Assembly: GCA_050743265.1 (NCBI GenBank)
Contig: JBOGEN010000132.1
Coordinates: 1-21,964, forward strand
Origin: JBOGEN01 sp050743265
Lineage (GTDB): Bacteria > Actinomycetota > Actinomycetes > JBOGEN01
Direction of reading: 5' to 3'
Length of the DNA: 21,964 bases
Both the position numbers and the translations under genes were made by a program. Under the pieces are notes generated by a model. It ran no database searches, had not been told where the DNA came from, and was given only the letters and a program-made list of their open reading frames with translations. This document shows, piece after piece, positions 7,420 to 15,187 of the stretch (the first letter of the stretch is position 1; each line of letters starts with the position of its first letter).

Positions 7420-8150
7420 GCGAGCCGCTCCTCTGGCGAGTCGCCACCGTCGTGCGCGTGGCCTCCGAGACGTCCCGTGCACGCACGATCACGCTCGAGG
7501 TCTCCGGCTGGCCAGGGCACCGGCCAGGCCAGCACCTCGACGTCCGCCTCACCGCCGAGGACGGTTACCAGGCACAGCGCAGCTACTCCATCGCCTCGGC
7601 CCCCTCGGACGAGCACGTCCGGCTCACCGTGGAGCGGCTCGACGACGGTGAGGTCTCCCCCTACCTCACCGACGAGCTGCGCCCCGGAGACGGGCTCGAG
7701 GTCCGCGGACCGATCGGCGGCTACTTCGCCTGGGACGGAGGGCCACGGCCCGTGTTCCTCGCCGCCGGTGGCTCCGGTGTCGTCCCGCTGATGGCCATGC
7801 TTCGGCATCGAGCAACCCAGCACATCGCCACGCCGGTCCGACTGCTGTACTCCGCCCGCTCGCTCGACGACGTGATCTACCGCGAGGAGCTCGACCGCCT
7901 CGCGACACCTGCGGACGGCCCGGGCGTCGCCTACACGCTGACCCGGTCCCACCCGCCCGGCTGGACCGGCCACACCCGCCGCGTCGACGAAGCGATGCTG
8001 GCGGAGACGGCCTGGACGCCCGACCACCACGCGGTCGCGTTCGTCTGCGGGCCGACAGCCTTCGTCGAGACGACAGCCAACGCCCTGACCCGGCTCGGGC
8101 ACGCCCCGGCCGACGTGCGCACCGAACGGTTCGGCCCGACAGGAGGTTGA
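7389..8150 (+). CDS. FAD/NAD(P)H-dependent ferredoxin-reductase-like oxidoreductase
   Basis: A 253-residue FNR-superfamily reductase. The FAD-binding motif RSYSIAS starts at R64, the NAD(P)-binding motif AAGGSGVVPLMAM lies at about 125-137, and CGPTAFVE follows near residue 216. The protein ends after this module. It has no C-terminal plant-type [2Fe-2S] domain, so electrons must pass to a separate partner, probably the molybdoenzyme whose gene it overlaps by 31 bp. The ATG at 7389 has GGAG four nt upstream, inside the previous gene. DUF6510 follows four bp after its stop. Family assignment is firm; pairing with the molybdoenzyme is inferred from gene overlap. Confidence 0.9.
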   Translation: MAGTAVLERLGEPLLWRVATVVRVASETSRARTITLEVSGWPGHRPGQHLDVRLTAEDGYQAQRSYSIASAPSDEHVRLTVERLDDGEVSPYLTDELRPGDGLEVRGPIGGYFAWDGGPRPVFLAAGGSGVVPLMAMLRHRATQHIATPVRLLYSARSLDDVIYREELDRLATPADGPGVAYTLTRSHPPGWTGHTRRVDEAMLAETAWTPDHHAVAFVCGPTAFVETTANALTRLGHAPADVRTERFGPTGG

Positions 8151-8154
8151 CGGC

Positions 8155-8421
8155 ATGGACCCCCGTGACCTGGTGCTGGACGGCAACGCCGCAGCCGGGA
8201 CGCTCCGCGAGATCTTCACCGTCGACATGACGGGCTCCCCGACCACGTGCGCCGGCTGCGGGAGCGTCCGAGCCCTGGGCGAGCTGGCCGTCTATACCGG
8301 CGGGCCCGGCATCGTCGCCCGCTGCCGCACCTGCGAGAACGTCCTTCTCCGCGTCGTACGGGCCGGTGGACGAGCCTGGCTCGACATGCGCGGCCTCCGC
8401 TGCATCGAACTCCACCTCTGA
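8155..8421 (+). CDS. DUF6510-family zinc-ribbon protein
   Basis: An 88-residue protein beginning MDPRDLVLDGNAAAGTLREI, the typical opening of DUF6510 proteins. Two CxxC pairs (C32/C35 in TCAGCG and C57/C60 in RCRTCE) suggest a zinc ribbon; a further cysteine, C83, lies near the end. An AGGAGG site precedes the ATG, and only four bp separate it from the flavin reductase stop, so it belongs to the molybdoenzyme operon. The family has no known function. Its place suggests a role in assembling or protecting the redox pair, or as a small partner protein; this is inference. Confidence 0.82.
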   Translation: MDPRDLVLDGNAAAGTLREIFTVDMTGSPTTCAGCGSVRALGELAVYTGGPGIVARCRTCENVLLRVVRAGGRAWLDMRGLRCIELHL

Positions 8422-8455
8422 CACGCGCGACGGACCGACAGGCTCAAGGCGCTGC

Positions 8456-9988
8456 TCATGCCACCTCACGCGGGCGGCCTGGCATGCCGGGGTCGAGCGG
8501 TGGGGCGCCGACGGTGCTGGCGACGCGGCAGACCGGCTCCGGGTGACAGGTCGCAACCCGAGCATCGACGGCAGTCACGTCCGGCTGGACGAGGACGTCG
8601 TCTCGGACCTTCCACCAGGCCAGCACGCCACCCAGGGCGAGCAACCCCGCGCAGATGAGCATCGCCGCCCGGTAGGGACCGGAGAAGGCCGCGGGGTCCT
8701 GGTACTCCTCCCCGGACAGTCCGACGGCCAGCGGCAGGACCGCGACGGCCAGGAGCCCTCCGGCTCGGGCTACGGCGTTGTTGACGCCGCTTGCGAGTCC
8801 AGCGTGCTCTTGTGGGGCGGACCCCAGAACCGTGGCCGTCAGCGGGGCGACCGTCGCCGCCAGGCCGAGGCCGAAGAGCAGGACACCGGGCAGCACGTCG
8901 GCGGCGTACGACACGCCGGGGCCCGCCCGCGACAGCAGCACGAGGCCCGCAGCCATGACGAGCGGCCCGAGGGTCATCGGGCGACGCGGACCGATCCGTT
9001 GCGCCAGGGTCCCTGCGTGCGGGGACAGCAGCAGCATCAACAGGGTGATCGGCAGGAAGGCACTCCCGGCGGCCAAGGCGGAGAAGCCACCCACGACCTG
9101 GAGCTGGACGATGAGAAAGAAGGCCTGGCCGCCGAAGGCCGCATAGACGGTGAACGTGACGAGGTTGGCGGCGGTGAACTGGGCCGACCGGAAGATGCCC
9201 AGCGGCAGCATCGGGTGGCTGCTGCGCTGCTCGACGACGACGAACGCCACCGCAGCAGCACAGCCGGCCACGGCAGCGACCACGACGGGCCCCGTGGCCC
9301 CGTCATTGGGCGCCTCGATCAAGGCGTAGGTGATCCCGGCCAGGCCGGCCGCGCAGCAGGCTGCGCCGAGGACGTCGAATCTCCCGGTCACCGTGGGGTC
9401 GTGGCTCTCCGGGACATGGCGCACGGCCACGAGCAGGACGATCACCGCGAGCGGCAGGTTGATGAGGAACACCCATCGCCAGCTCACCGCGTCGACGAGC
9501 CATCCCCCCAGCAGCGGTCCCAGTGCAGTGGTGATCCCCGCGAAGCCGGACCAGGTGCCGATCGCCCTGGCTCGATCCTCCCTGTCGAACGACGCTTGGA
9601 TGAGGGCGAGGGATCCGGGCGTGAGCAACGCTCCCCCGACTCCTTCGAGGGCACGAGCCGCGACCAGGAACGGCACGTTCGGGGCCAGCCCGCACAACAG
9701 GGACGCGACAGCGAACCAGACCAACCCGAATACGAAGACCCGGCGTCGTCCCAGCCGGTCTCCGAGCGACCCACCGAGCAGGATCAACGCCGCGAGCGTC
9801 AGCGTGTAGGCGTTGATGACCCACTGCAACCCCGACAGGCCGGCGTCGAGATCCCGACCCAGACTGGGCAAGGCGACGTTGACCACCGTGCCGTCGAGAA
9901 AGACCATGCCCGTGCCGAGAATCGTGGCGAAAAGGACCCAGCGTCCCTGCGGAGAGCGGATGCGCACGCTCCCCCACGGCTCCACCAC
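8456..9988 (-). CDS. DHA2-family (EmrB/QacA-type) MFS drug efflux transporter
   Basis: A protein of about 510 residues with 14 hydrophobic segments, the hallmark of the DHA2 branch of proton-driven efflux pumps. Motif D1 (FLDGTVVNVALPSLGRDL), motif A (GGSLGDRLGRRRVFVFG), motif B (RALEGVGGALLTPG) and motif C (GITTALGPLLGGWLVD) are all in order. The frame opens with GTG at 10003. GTG 9988 is preferred because GGGGAGGGG directly precedes it; GTG 9985 is also possible. It converges on the DUF6510 gene with a 34-bp gap. The repeats at 10009-10060 probably bind its regulator. The polar C-terminal tail of about 45 residues is longer than usual. The exported compound cannot be predicted. Confidence 0.9.
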   Translation of the reverse strand: MVEPWGSVRIRSPQGRWVLFATILGTGMVFLDGTVVNVALPSLGRDLDAGLSGLQWVINAYTLTLAALILLGGSLGDRLGRRRVFVFGLVWFAVASLLCGLAPNVPFLVAARALEGVGGALLTPGSLALIQASFDREDRARAIGTWSGFAGITTALGPLLGGWLVDAVSWRWVFLINLPLAVIVLLVAVRHVPESHDPTVTGRFDVLGAACCAAGLAGITYALIEAPNDGATGPVVVAAVAGCAAAVAFVVVEQRSSHPMLPLGIFRSAQFTAANLVTFTVYAAFGGQAFFLIVQLQVVGGFSALAAGSAFLPITLLMLLLSPHAGTLAQRIGPRRPMTLGPLVMAAGLVLLSRAGPGVSYAADVLPGVLLFGLGLAATVAPLTATVLGSAPQEHAGLASGVNNAVARAGGLLAVAVLPLAVGLSGEEYQDPAAFSGPYRAAMLICAGLLALGGVLAWWKVRDDVLVQPDVTAVDARVATCHPEPVCRVASTVGAPPLDPGMPGRPREVA

Positions 9989-10008
9989 GGCCCCTCCCCT
10001 CACACCGG

Positions 10009-10060
10009 CGCAAGAGACAGCACTACCCGCAAGAGACTGTCACCCAGTCGTCATGACGAC
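10009..10060. promoter_or_regulatory. Direct repeats and palindrome upstream of the efflux gene
   Basis: CGCAAGAGAC occurs exactly twice, at 10009-10018 and 10028-10037, starting 19 bp apart (about two helical turns). The perfect palindrome GTCGTCATGACGAC lies at 10047-10060. All sit within 75 bp upstream of the efflux gene start, where an operator would be expected. No regulator gene is adjacent. Confidence 0.4.
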
Positions 10061-10590
10061 GCCATGACGTCCTCGGAGACGCGTGCATCCGTTCCACGGT
10101 ATGCCGCAGGCAACCCGCGTTCCATCCCTCCCGGACCGGCACTTCGCCGTGTGCGCACGTCCTCCTGGCAAGTGCACGGATGCCGGCACAGGTCTTGGCG
10201 TATGCGTCGAGGCTGATCGTCGAGGCCGTGACTGGGCGTCGAAGCGGGGACAGCGAAAGACGACGCGGCGGCGACGCCAGGTGGATCGGCGTTCGTTCAC
10301 GAGGCGTGACCGCGCTCGCGACACGACGTAGATGGCCTGGGTGTAGCCACTCTGAGGGGTTGTGCGTTGGTGCGACATGCGGTCGCCTGTGAGGCACCAC
10401 GCCGTCTGAGAGCACACATGCATCCGGTTCACCAGCACGCCTTCAGACGCAAGGCGCTGTTGCACGCGCAGCCCTTTCCCCCTGGAGGTCCCTTTCGTCG
10501 AGGCAGCCTCGGAGGCTGTCTCCTGCCCCTCCCGCGCGAGCCCGACTGTCCTGGGAGGGGAGACGTTCATGAACAGGCCAGGAGGCCGAC
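10061..10590. other. About 530 bp without a recognisable gene
   Basis: Open frames exist on both strands but none shows family motifs or a convincing ribosome site. The one clear structure is a hairpin at 10500-10522: a 10-base stem with one G-T pair and a CGG loop, lacking a T-run. The segment from about 10523 to 10590 should hold the leader of the epoxide hydrolase gene. The rest may be decayed sequence. Confidence 0.5.
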
Positions 10591-11817
10591 ATGCCTGTCA
10601 CCACCGAGCAGCAGACCATCCGGCCGTTCACGGTCGACATAACCGAGGCGGAGCTCGACAGGCTGCGTGCGCGCATCGAGGCGACGCGCTGGCCCTCCAT
10701 GGAGCTCGTCGCAGACCGGTCGCAGGGCGTGCAGCTGGCGACGGTGAAGGAGCTCGCGCGCTACTGGACGAACGAGTACGGCTGGCGCAAGGCCGAGGCG
10801 AGGCTCAACGGGCTGCCGCAGTTCATGACCGAGATCGACGGGGTGGACATCCACTTCATCCACGTGAGGTCGCCGCACGAGGACGCCTTGCCGCTGATCA
10901 TGACGCACGGCTGGCCCGGCTCGGTCATCGAGCTGCTCGAGACCGTCGGCCCGCTGACCGACCCGACTGCGCATGGCGGCACCCCCGAGGACGCGTTCCA
11001 CCTAGTGCTGCCGTCCCTGCCCGGCTACGGCTTCTCCAGCGAGCCCGCCGAGCTCGGCTGGGACGCCGCCCGAACCGGACGCGCGTGGGGGGAGCTGATG
11101 CACCGCCTCGGCTACACCCGCTACGTCGCCCAGGGCGGCGACGTGGGTGCCCTCGTGACGGACCTGATGGGTCGCCAGGCGGTCGAGGGCTTGGTCGGCT
11201 ACCACCTGAACCTGCTCACGGCGGTGCTCGCAGTCGGCGATCACCTACCCAGGGAATCCGAGCAGGAACGCGCAGCGGCCGACGCGGTCGCGTCGTTCAA
11301 GAACGATGGCTTCGGCTACTTCCTGGAGATGGCCACACGACCACAGACGATCGGCTACGCCCTGCTGGATTCACCCGTTGCCCTGGCGGCCTGGCTGCTC
11401 GACCACGACACCGACAGCTACTACAAGATGTCCCGCGCCTTCGTCGAGGGCGAGCCCGCGGGCAATCTCACCCGTGACCACATCCTCGACAACATCACGC
11501 TTTACTGGCTGACCGGTACCGCAACGTCGGCGGCCCGGTCGTACTGGGAGGACGCACGAGCGCTGGCAACTGCGCTCGCAAGCGGCCAACCTCCTCCGGC
11601 GGTCAAGGTGCCGGTCGGCTTCACGACGTTCCCCGGCGAGATCTGGGCGTCGCCCCGGAGCTGGGTCGAGGCGGTCTATCCCGACCTCGCGTACTTCAAC
11701 GAGGTCGAGAAAGGCGGTCACTTCGCCGCATGGGAGGAGCCCGAACTGTTCGCGACCGAGATCCGGGCGGCATTCAACCCGCTGCGCGCAGCCCAGGTCC
11801 CTGAGCAGCGTCACTGA
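10591..11817 (+). CDS. Epoxide hydrolase, microsomal (EPHX1-like) alpha/beta-hydrolase type
   Basis: A 408-residue enzyme that should open epoxides to diols. The N-terminal EHN region (about residues 10-118) with FTVDITEAELDRLRARIEAT and the nearby TRWP marks the microsomal-type subfamily. HGWPGS (106-111) forms the oxyanion hole. The nucleophile is D184 in QGGDVGAL, and the catalytic histidine is H377 in KGGHFAAWEEP. The position before H377 and the cap-domain segment 230-300 are normal in look. AGGAGG ends five nt before the ATG. The next gene encodes a type II NADH dehydrogenase 97 bp downstream. The protein has no signal peptide. The physiological substrate is not predictable. Confidence 0.92.
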   Translation: MPVTTEQQTIRPFTVDITEAELDRLRARIEATRWPSMELVADRSQGVQLATVKELARYWTNEYGWRKAEARLNGLPQFMTEIDGVDIHFIHVRSPHEDALPLIMTHGWPGSVIELLETVGPLTDPTAHGGTPEDAFHLVLPSLPGYGFSSEPAELGWDAARTGRAWGELMHRLGYTRYVAQGGDVGALVTDLMGRQAVEGLVGYHLNLLTAVLAVGDHLPRESEQERAAADAVASFKNDGFGYFLEMATRPQTIGYALLDSPVALAAWLLDHDTDSYYKMSRAFVEGEPAGNLTRDHILDNITLYWLTGTATSAARSYWEDARALATALASGQPPPAVKVPVGFTTFPGEIWASPRSWVEAVYPDLAYFNEVEKGGHFAAWEEPELFATEIRAAFNPLRAAQVPEQRH

Positions 11818-11914
11818 GCCCGGAAGACCGCGACCCGCGCACCCGTCTCGCTGGCCTCATCCAGGTCGCCGCGGATCCCACCCGGTTCGAGCCGTCAGAG
11901 CATGAGGAGCCCTG

Positions 11915-13270
11915 ATGCAGCCGACTCTCGGCGCGAACTCGAGCAGTGACACGCCAACTGAGCGGCATCGGGTGGTCGTCATCGGCGGCGGGTTCGCCGG
12001 CCTGCAGGCGGCACAGCACCTTGCCACTGCGCCGGTCGAGCTGACGATCGTCGATCGACGCAACTTCCACCTTTTCCAACCACTCACCTACCAGGTCGCG
12101 ACCGGCGCGCTGTCGCCCGGCGAGGTCGCGTTCCCGCTCCGCGCCATCTTCAGGCGCCAATCCAACGTGCGCGTGCTGATGGCGGAGGTCAGCGGCTTCG
12201 ACATCGAAGGCCGCCGGGTTCGTCTTGCCCAGGGCTCGCTGCCCTACGACACGCTGATCGTCGCCGGTGGCTCGCACTACTCCTACTTCGGCCATGACGA
12301 CTGGCGCCGCTACGCGCCGGAGGTCAAATCGCTCGAGAGCGCGCTCGCGACCCGTGCACGCATCCTGAACGCATTTGAGGACGCCGAGACCGAGCGAAAC
12401 CCTGGCAGGCGCCGAGCGCTGCTGACCTTCGTCGTCGTCGGCGCCGGCCCGACCGGCGTCGAGATGTCCGGGCAGATCGCTGAGCTGGCCCGCAGCACGC
12501 TGCGAGGCGAGTTCCGCTCCTTTGACGCCACTCGGTCCCGGGTGCTGTTGATCGAGACGGCCGAGCGCGTGCTGACCACCTTCCCGCCCTCACTGTCGCG
12601 CAAAGCCGCGCGCTCGCTCGCGTCCCTCGGCGTCTCACTGCGGCTGGAGCGCACGGTCGTCGCCATCGACGAGGAGGCCGTAACCATCGCGGCGCCTGAC
12701 GGTTCCACCGAGCGCATCGAGGCGCGCACCGCGATCTGGGCCGCGGGCGTCGAGGCGTCGAAGCTGGCGTCGCGGCTCGCTGAGATGTCGGGCGCGGAGC
12801 TGGATCGCGCCGGGAGGGTGACCGTCGAGCCGGACCTGACCCTTTCGGGTCACCCCGAGGTCCTGGCGCTCGGCGACATGGTCCGCGTGCGCCACAGCAT
12901 CGACGGAATCCAAGCACTTCCCGGCGTGGCACCGGTCGCGATGCAACAGGGTCGCTACGCGGCGAAGCTCGTTCGGGCGCGCCTCAGCGGCCACCCCATC
13001 GGGCCGTTCCGCTACCGGGACAAGGGCAACCTCGCGACGATCGGCCGCGCCCGCGCGGTCGCCGACCTCCACGCCATCCGGCTGAGCGGCTTCCCCGCCT
13101 GGGCGGTCTGGTTGGCGGTGCATCTCTCGTACCTCGTCGGTTTCCAGAACCGCCTCATCGTCTGCATCCGCTGGTTCATCAGCTTCGTCACCCACGGCCG
13201 GGGGGCGCGACTCATCACGAGCACCCCCGCCACCGACGACGCTCGGCAGAGGCGGAGGTCAGTTGTGTAG
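11915..13270 (+). CDS. ndh: Type II NADH dehydrogenase-like FAD oxidoreductase
   Basis: A 451-residue flavoprotein related to NDH-2, which passes electrons from NADH to quinone at the inner face of the membrane without pumping protons. The FAD site GGGFAGL is at 24-30, the NDH-2 signature FHLFQPLTYQVATGALSP at about 51-68, the NADH site VVGAGPTGVEMSG at 174-186, and the second FAD motif VLALGDM near 320. The quinone-site region reads APVAMQQGRYAAKLV. A hydrophobic C-terminal stretch (AWAVWLAVHLSYLVGFQNRL) would anchor it at the membrane. GAGGAG lies five nt before the ATG. A close relative acting on another acceptor is possible. Confidence 0.88.
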   Translation: MQPTLGANSSSDTPTERHRVVVIGGGFAGLQAAQHLATAPVELTIVDRRNFHLFQPLTYQVATGALSPGEVAFPLRAIFRRQSNVRVLMAEVSGFDIEGRRVRLAQGSLPYDTLIVAGGSHYSYFGHDDWRRYAPEVKSLESALATRARILNAFEDAETERNPGRRRALLTFVVVGAGPTGVEMSGQIAELARSTLRGEFRSFDATRSRVLLIETAERVLTTFPPSLSRKAARSLASLGVSLRLERTVVAIDEEAVTIAAPDGSTERIEARTAIWAAGVEASKLASRLAEMSGAELDRAGRVTVEPDLTLSGHPEVLALGDMVRVRHSIDGIQALPGVAPVAMQQGRYAAKLVRARLSGHPIGPFRYRDKGNLATIGRARAVADLHAIRLSGFPAWAVWLAVHLSYLVGFQNRLIVCIRWFISFVTHGRGARLITSTPATDDARQRRRSVV

Positions 13271-13272
13271 TC

Positions 13273-13359
13273 GACAGGGGCGGCCACTTCGCCGCCTGGG
13301 AGCAGCCGCCGCACCGATCCACCGGGGACGTACCCCCCGCGTCCATGTCGCTGCGTTGA
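13273..13359 (+). pseudogene. Tail fragment of a second epoxide-hydrolase-like gene
   Basis: Directly after the NADH dehydrogenase stop, the plus strand reads DRGGHFAAWEQP, the catalytic-histidine motif of epoxide-hydrolase-type alpha/beta hydrolases (compare KGGHFAAWEEP in the gene at 10591). It then diverges and stops at 13359. There is no start site, and the rest of the gene is absent. Codon choices differ from the intact copy, so it is not a recent duplicate. Confidence 0.55.
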
Positions 13360-13428
13360 CGGGGCGACATAGGCGCGCCCACATGGTGCGCGCACTCGTC
13401 ACGGCTCACCCATGATCGGAGGCTCATC

Positions 13429-13512
13429 GTGAGTAGTTCCGTCGAAACCGCCGTCGAGCAGCCGGGGCCCTTCACCGAAGAGCTGCCCGCTCCCCTCCGC
13501 CCGGTTCGGTAG
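13429..13512 (+). other. Leader of the thioredoxin-like gene, closed by an in-frame amber codon
   Basis: GTG 13429 has an excellent GGAGG site six nt upstream and opens a 27-codon frame (VSSSVETAVEQPGPFTEELP and so on) ending at TAG 13510-13512. The thioredoxin-like frame continues in exactly the same phase after this stop, and no good ribosome site precedes any later start. The natural gene start is therefore probably 13429, and the TAG a nonsense mutation (for example from CAG). Confidence 0.6.
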
Positions 13513-13518
13513 ACACCG

Positions 13519-14466
13519 GTGTTCGGCCGTCTACACATGCCCTCGGTCGACGGGGCGCACGCGTGGCTCAACTCCGAGCCACTCGACCCCGCCCAGCTGC
13601 GCGGTCACGTCGTCCTCGTGAACTTCTGGACGCTGACCTGCATCAACTGGCTGCGCCAGGAGCCCTACGTCCGTGCCTGGTCGCAGGCCTACCGAGACGA
13701 CGGGTTGCTCGTCATCGGAGTCCACACGCCGGAGTTCACGTTCGAGCACGACATCGACCGCGTGCGGCAGGCGACGGAGCAGCGAGGGATCGACTACCCG
13801 GTCGCGGTCGACAACGGCTACAAGATCTGGAGCGCCTTCGACAACCACTACTGGCCGGCGCTCTACTTCGTCGACGCGGACGGCATCATCCGTGACCACC
13901 ACTTCGGCGAGGGCCGCTACGAGCAGTCGGAGCGGGTCATCCAGCATTTGCTTGGCGTCGAGCGCGAGCTCGTCTCCGTCGAAGGGCTCGGGGTGGAGGC
14001 TGAGGCCGACTGGGAGCACCTGCGCATGCCCGAGACCTACCTCGGCTACGCACGCGGCGAGCACTTCGCGGCACCGGGCGGCGCCGCATTCGACCGGCGC
14101 CGCGGCTACGTGCTCCCCGAGCGCCTGCCCGTCAACCGCTGGGCGCTTGCCGGCGAGTGGACGTTCAGGCCCGAGTTCGTCGTGCTCGACCGGGCAGGCG
14201 GGAGCATCGCCTGCCGGTTCCACGCACGCGACGCTCATCTCGTCCTGTCGTCCGGAGCACGCGAGCCGGTCCCCTTCCGCGTCCGGCTCGACGGTGAGGC
14301 CCCGGGGCGGTCACGCGGCGTGGACGTCGACGACGACGGCAACGGCGTGCTCCGGGACGGCCGCATGTACCAGCTCGTCCGCGAGCACGACACGGTCCGC
14401 GAGCGGACGCTGGAGGTCACGTTCCTCGAGCTCGGCGCCGAGGCGTACGTCCTCACCTTCGGGTAG
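13519..14466 (+). CDS. Thioredoxin-like protein with a DipZ-type C-terminal domain
   Basis: The open part encodes 315 residues. An N-terminal thioredoxin-fold domain (about 10-155) has LRGHVVLVNFWTLTCINWLR and VIGVHTPEFTFEHD. The usual CxxC is CxxW here (C41, W44), so a disulfide exchange role is doubtful; a one-cysteine redox or peroxide role is possible. The C-terminal domain (about 175-315; ETYLGYARGEHFAAPGG, VNRWALAGEWTFRPEFVVLD, AEAYVLTFG) is the beta-rich module found at the end of DipZ proteins. The DipZ membrane part is absent. GTG 13519 and ATG 13537 are the only later starts and both lack a ribosome site. The true start is likely 13429, cut off by TAG at 13510. It may thus be a pseudogene. 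Confidence 0.75.
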   Translation: MFGRLHMPSVDGAHAWLNSEPLDPAQLRGHVVLVNFWTLTCINWLRQEPYVRAWSQAYRDDGLLVIGVHTPEFTFEHDIDRVRQATEQRGIDYPVAVDNGYKIWSAFDNHYWPALYFVDADGIIRDHHFGEGRYEQSERVIQHLLGVERELVSVEGLGVEAEADWEHLRMPETYLGYARGEHFAAPGGAAFDRRRGYVLPERLPVNRWALAGEWTFRPEFVVLDRAGGSIACRFHARDAHLVLSSGAREPVPFRVRLDGEAPGRSRGVDVDDDGNGVLRDGRMYQLVREHDTVRERTLEVTFLELGAEAYVLTFG

Positions 14467-14580
14467 CCAGATCCCACGACTGTGCACGGCCGGACACAGG
14501 TGGACCCCGGAACGATCAAGAGCGGCTGGGTCGACGACGAGAACCTGCGTCTGAACTGCATGTTTGATGCTGATGAGCAG

Positions 14581-14633
14581 TGGTGGCAGGTGCAGGGTTC
14601 GAACCTGCGTAGGCTGAGCCGGCGGATCTACAG
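14581..14633 (-). other. 3' fragment of a tRNA-Tyr gene, probable attachment-site scar
   Basis: Read on the minus strand this is the 3' 53 nt of a tyrosine tRNA. It has the anticodon loop CTGTAGA (GTA anticodon), the 3' anticodon stem TCCGC, a long variable arm, the T arm GCAGG-TTCGAAC-CCTGC, the acceptor strand ACCTGCC, an A discriminator and an encoded CCA. The 5' half is missing: bases ahead of the anticodon loop do not pair, and no GGCAGGT acceptor strand is found nearby. Such 3' copies are left where integrases insert elements into tRNA genes. With this orientation the intact tRNA would lie to the right, outside the window. Confidence 0.7.
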
Positions 14634-15187
14634 GCCAGCCACAACCGCGTGGCTATCGCGGAGGGTTGCCGGGTGTGTCAGGCCGCCCGGCGTGAGCCGT
14701 CACGGGAGACCCCGCTCCTCACCGGACCCCACAGACTCTGCTCCGATGTCCGCGAGGCCCTGGAAGCCCTCACCCTGGGCGGTGAGCAGCTGACACGGTC
14801 CTCATCGACTGCTACTGCCCCTCCTTGGGTGCGTATGCGCTGCACATGCCGCGAGTCGTCAGGGTTGACCGCGGCGTCCCCAACGGGCGACGTGAACCGC
14901 GCTGGCGCGTACTCGTGAGCAGTCATAGCGGGTGGCTCCGAAGGCCTCAGGCGTCGTACTTTCGGCTTCCAGGTCATCGGTTTCGAGTGCACGGTGCACG
15001 TGCTCCTTGCCAGTCTTCTTGGCCCTGGTGCGTTGGAGCAGTACGCGGATCTCGAAGTCGGGGTCCACTGAGCCATCGCCGACGTGGCCCGCACGCACAA
15101 CCTCGCGCACGCGGCCTGACCCGCGCACCGCCACCACCGCGGCAACACACGCCCACACCACCGAGCAAGATCGTCACGAGACAGCCT
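14634..15187. other. About 550 bp of unassigned, probably decayed sequence
   Basis: No convincing gene is visible. A plus-strand frame at 14649-14918 contains CRVCQAARRE and a later LCSDVREALEAL, faintly like small cysteine-containing phage or element proteins, but it lacks a ribosome site. Another plus-strand reading near 15000-15110 is interrupted by stops (ALEQYADLEVGVH, stop, AIADVARTHNLAHAA). Position next to the tRNA-Tyr fragment would suit the remains of an integrated element. Confidence 0.4.

Noticed and set aside
8366..10216. A 616-codon plus-strand frame opposite the efflux gene
   Set aside because: Low-complexity arginine/glycine/glutamine-rich translation typical of an antisense shadow; the minus-strand MFS protein explains the region.
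10500..10522. Hairpin as an intrinsic terminator
   Set aside because: The stem is good but there is no T-run, and no gene ends just upstream in either direction.
10040..10570. Possible gene in the stretch upstream of the epoxide hydrolase
   Set aside because: No motif, no ribosome site and mixed composition on both strands; left as gene-free.
11880..11900. GGTTCGAGCC as a second tRNA T-arm
   Set aside because: There is no acceptor or anticodon arm around it; it lies in the leader of the NADH dehydrogenase gene.
14581..14720. A complete tRNA gene
   Set aside because: Only the 3' half is tRNA-like; the D arm, the 5' acceptor strand and the 5' anticodon stem cannot be formed.
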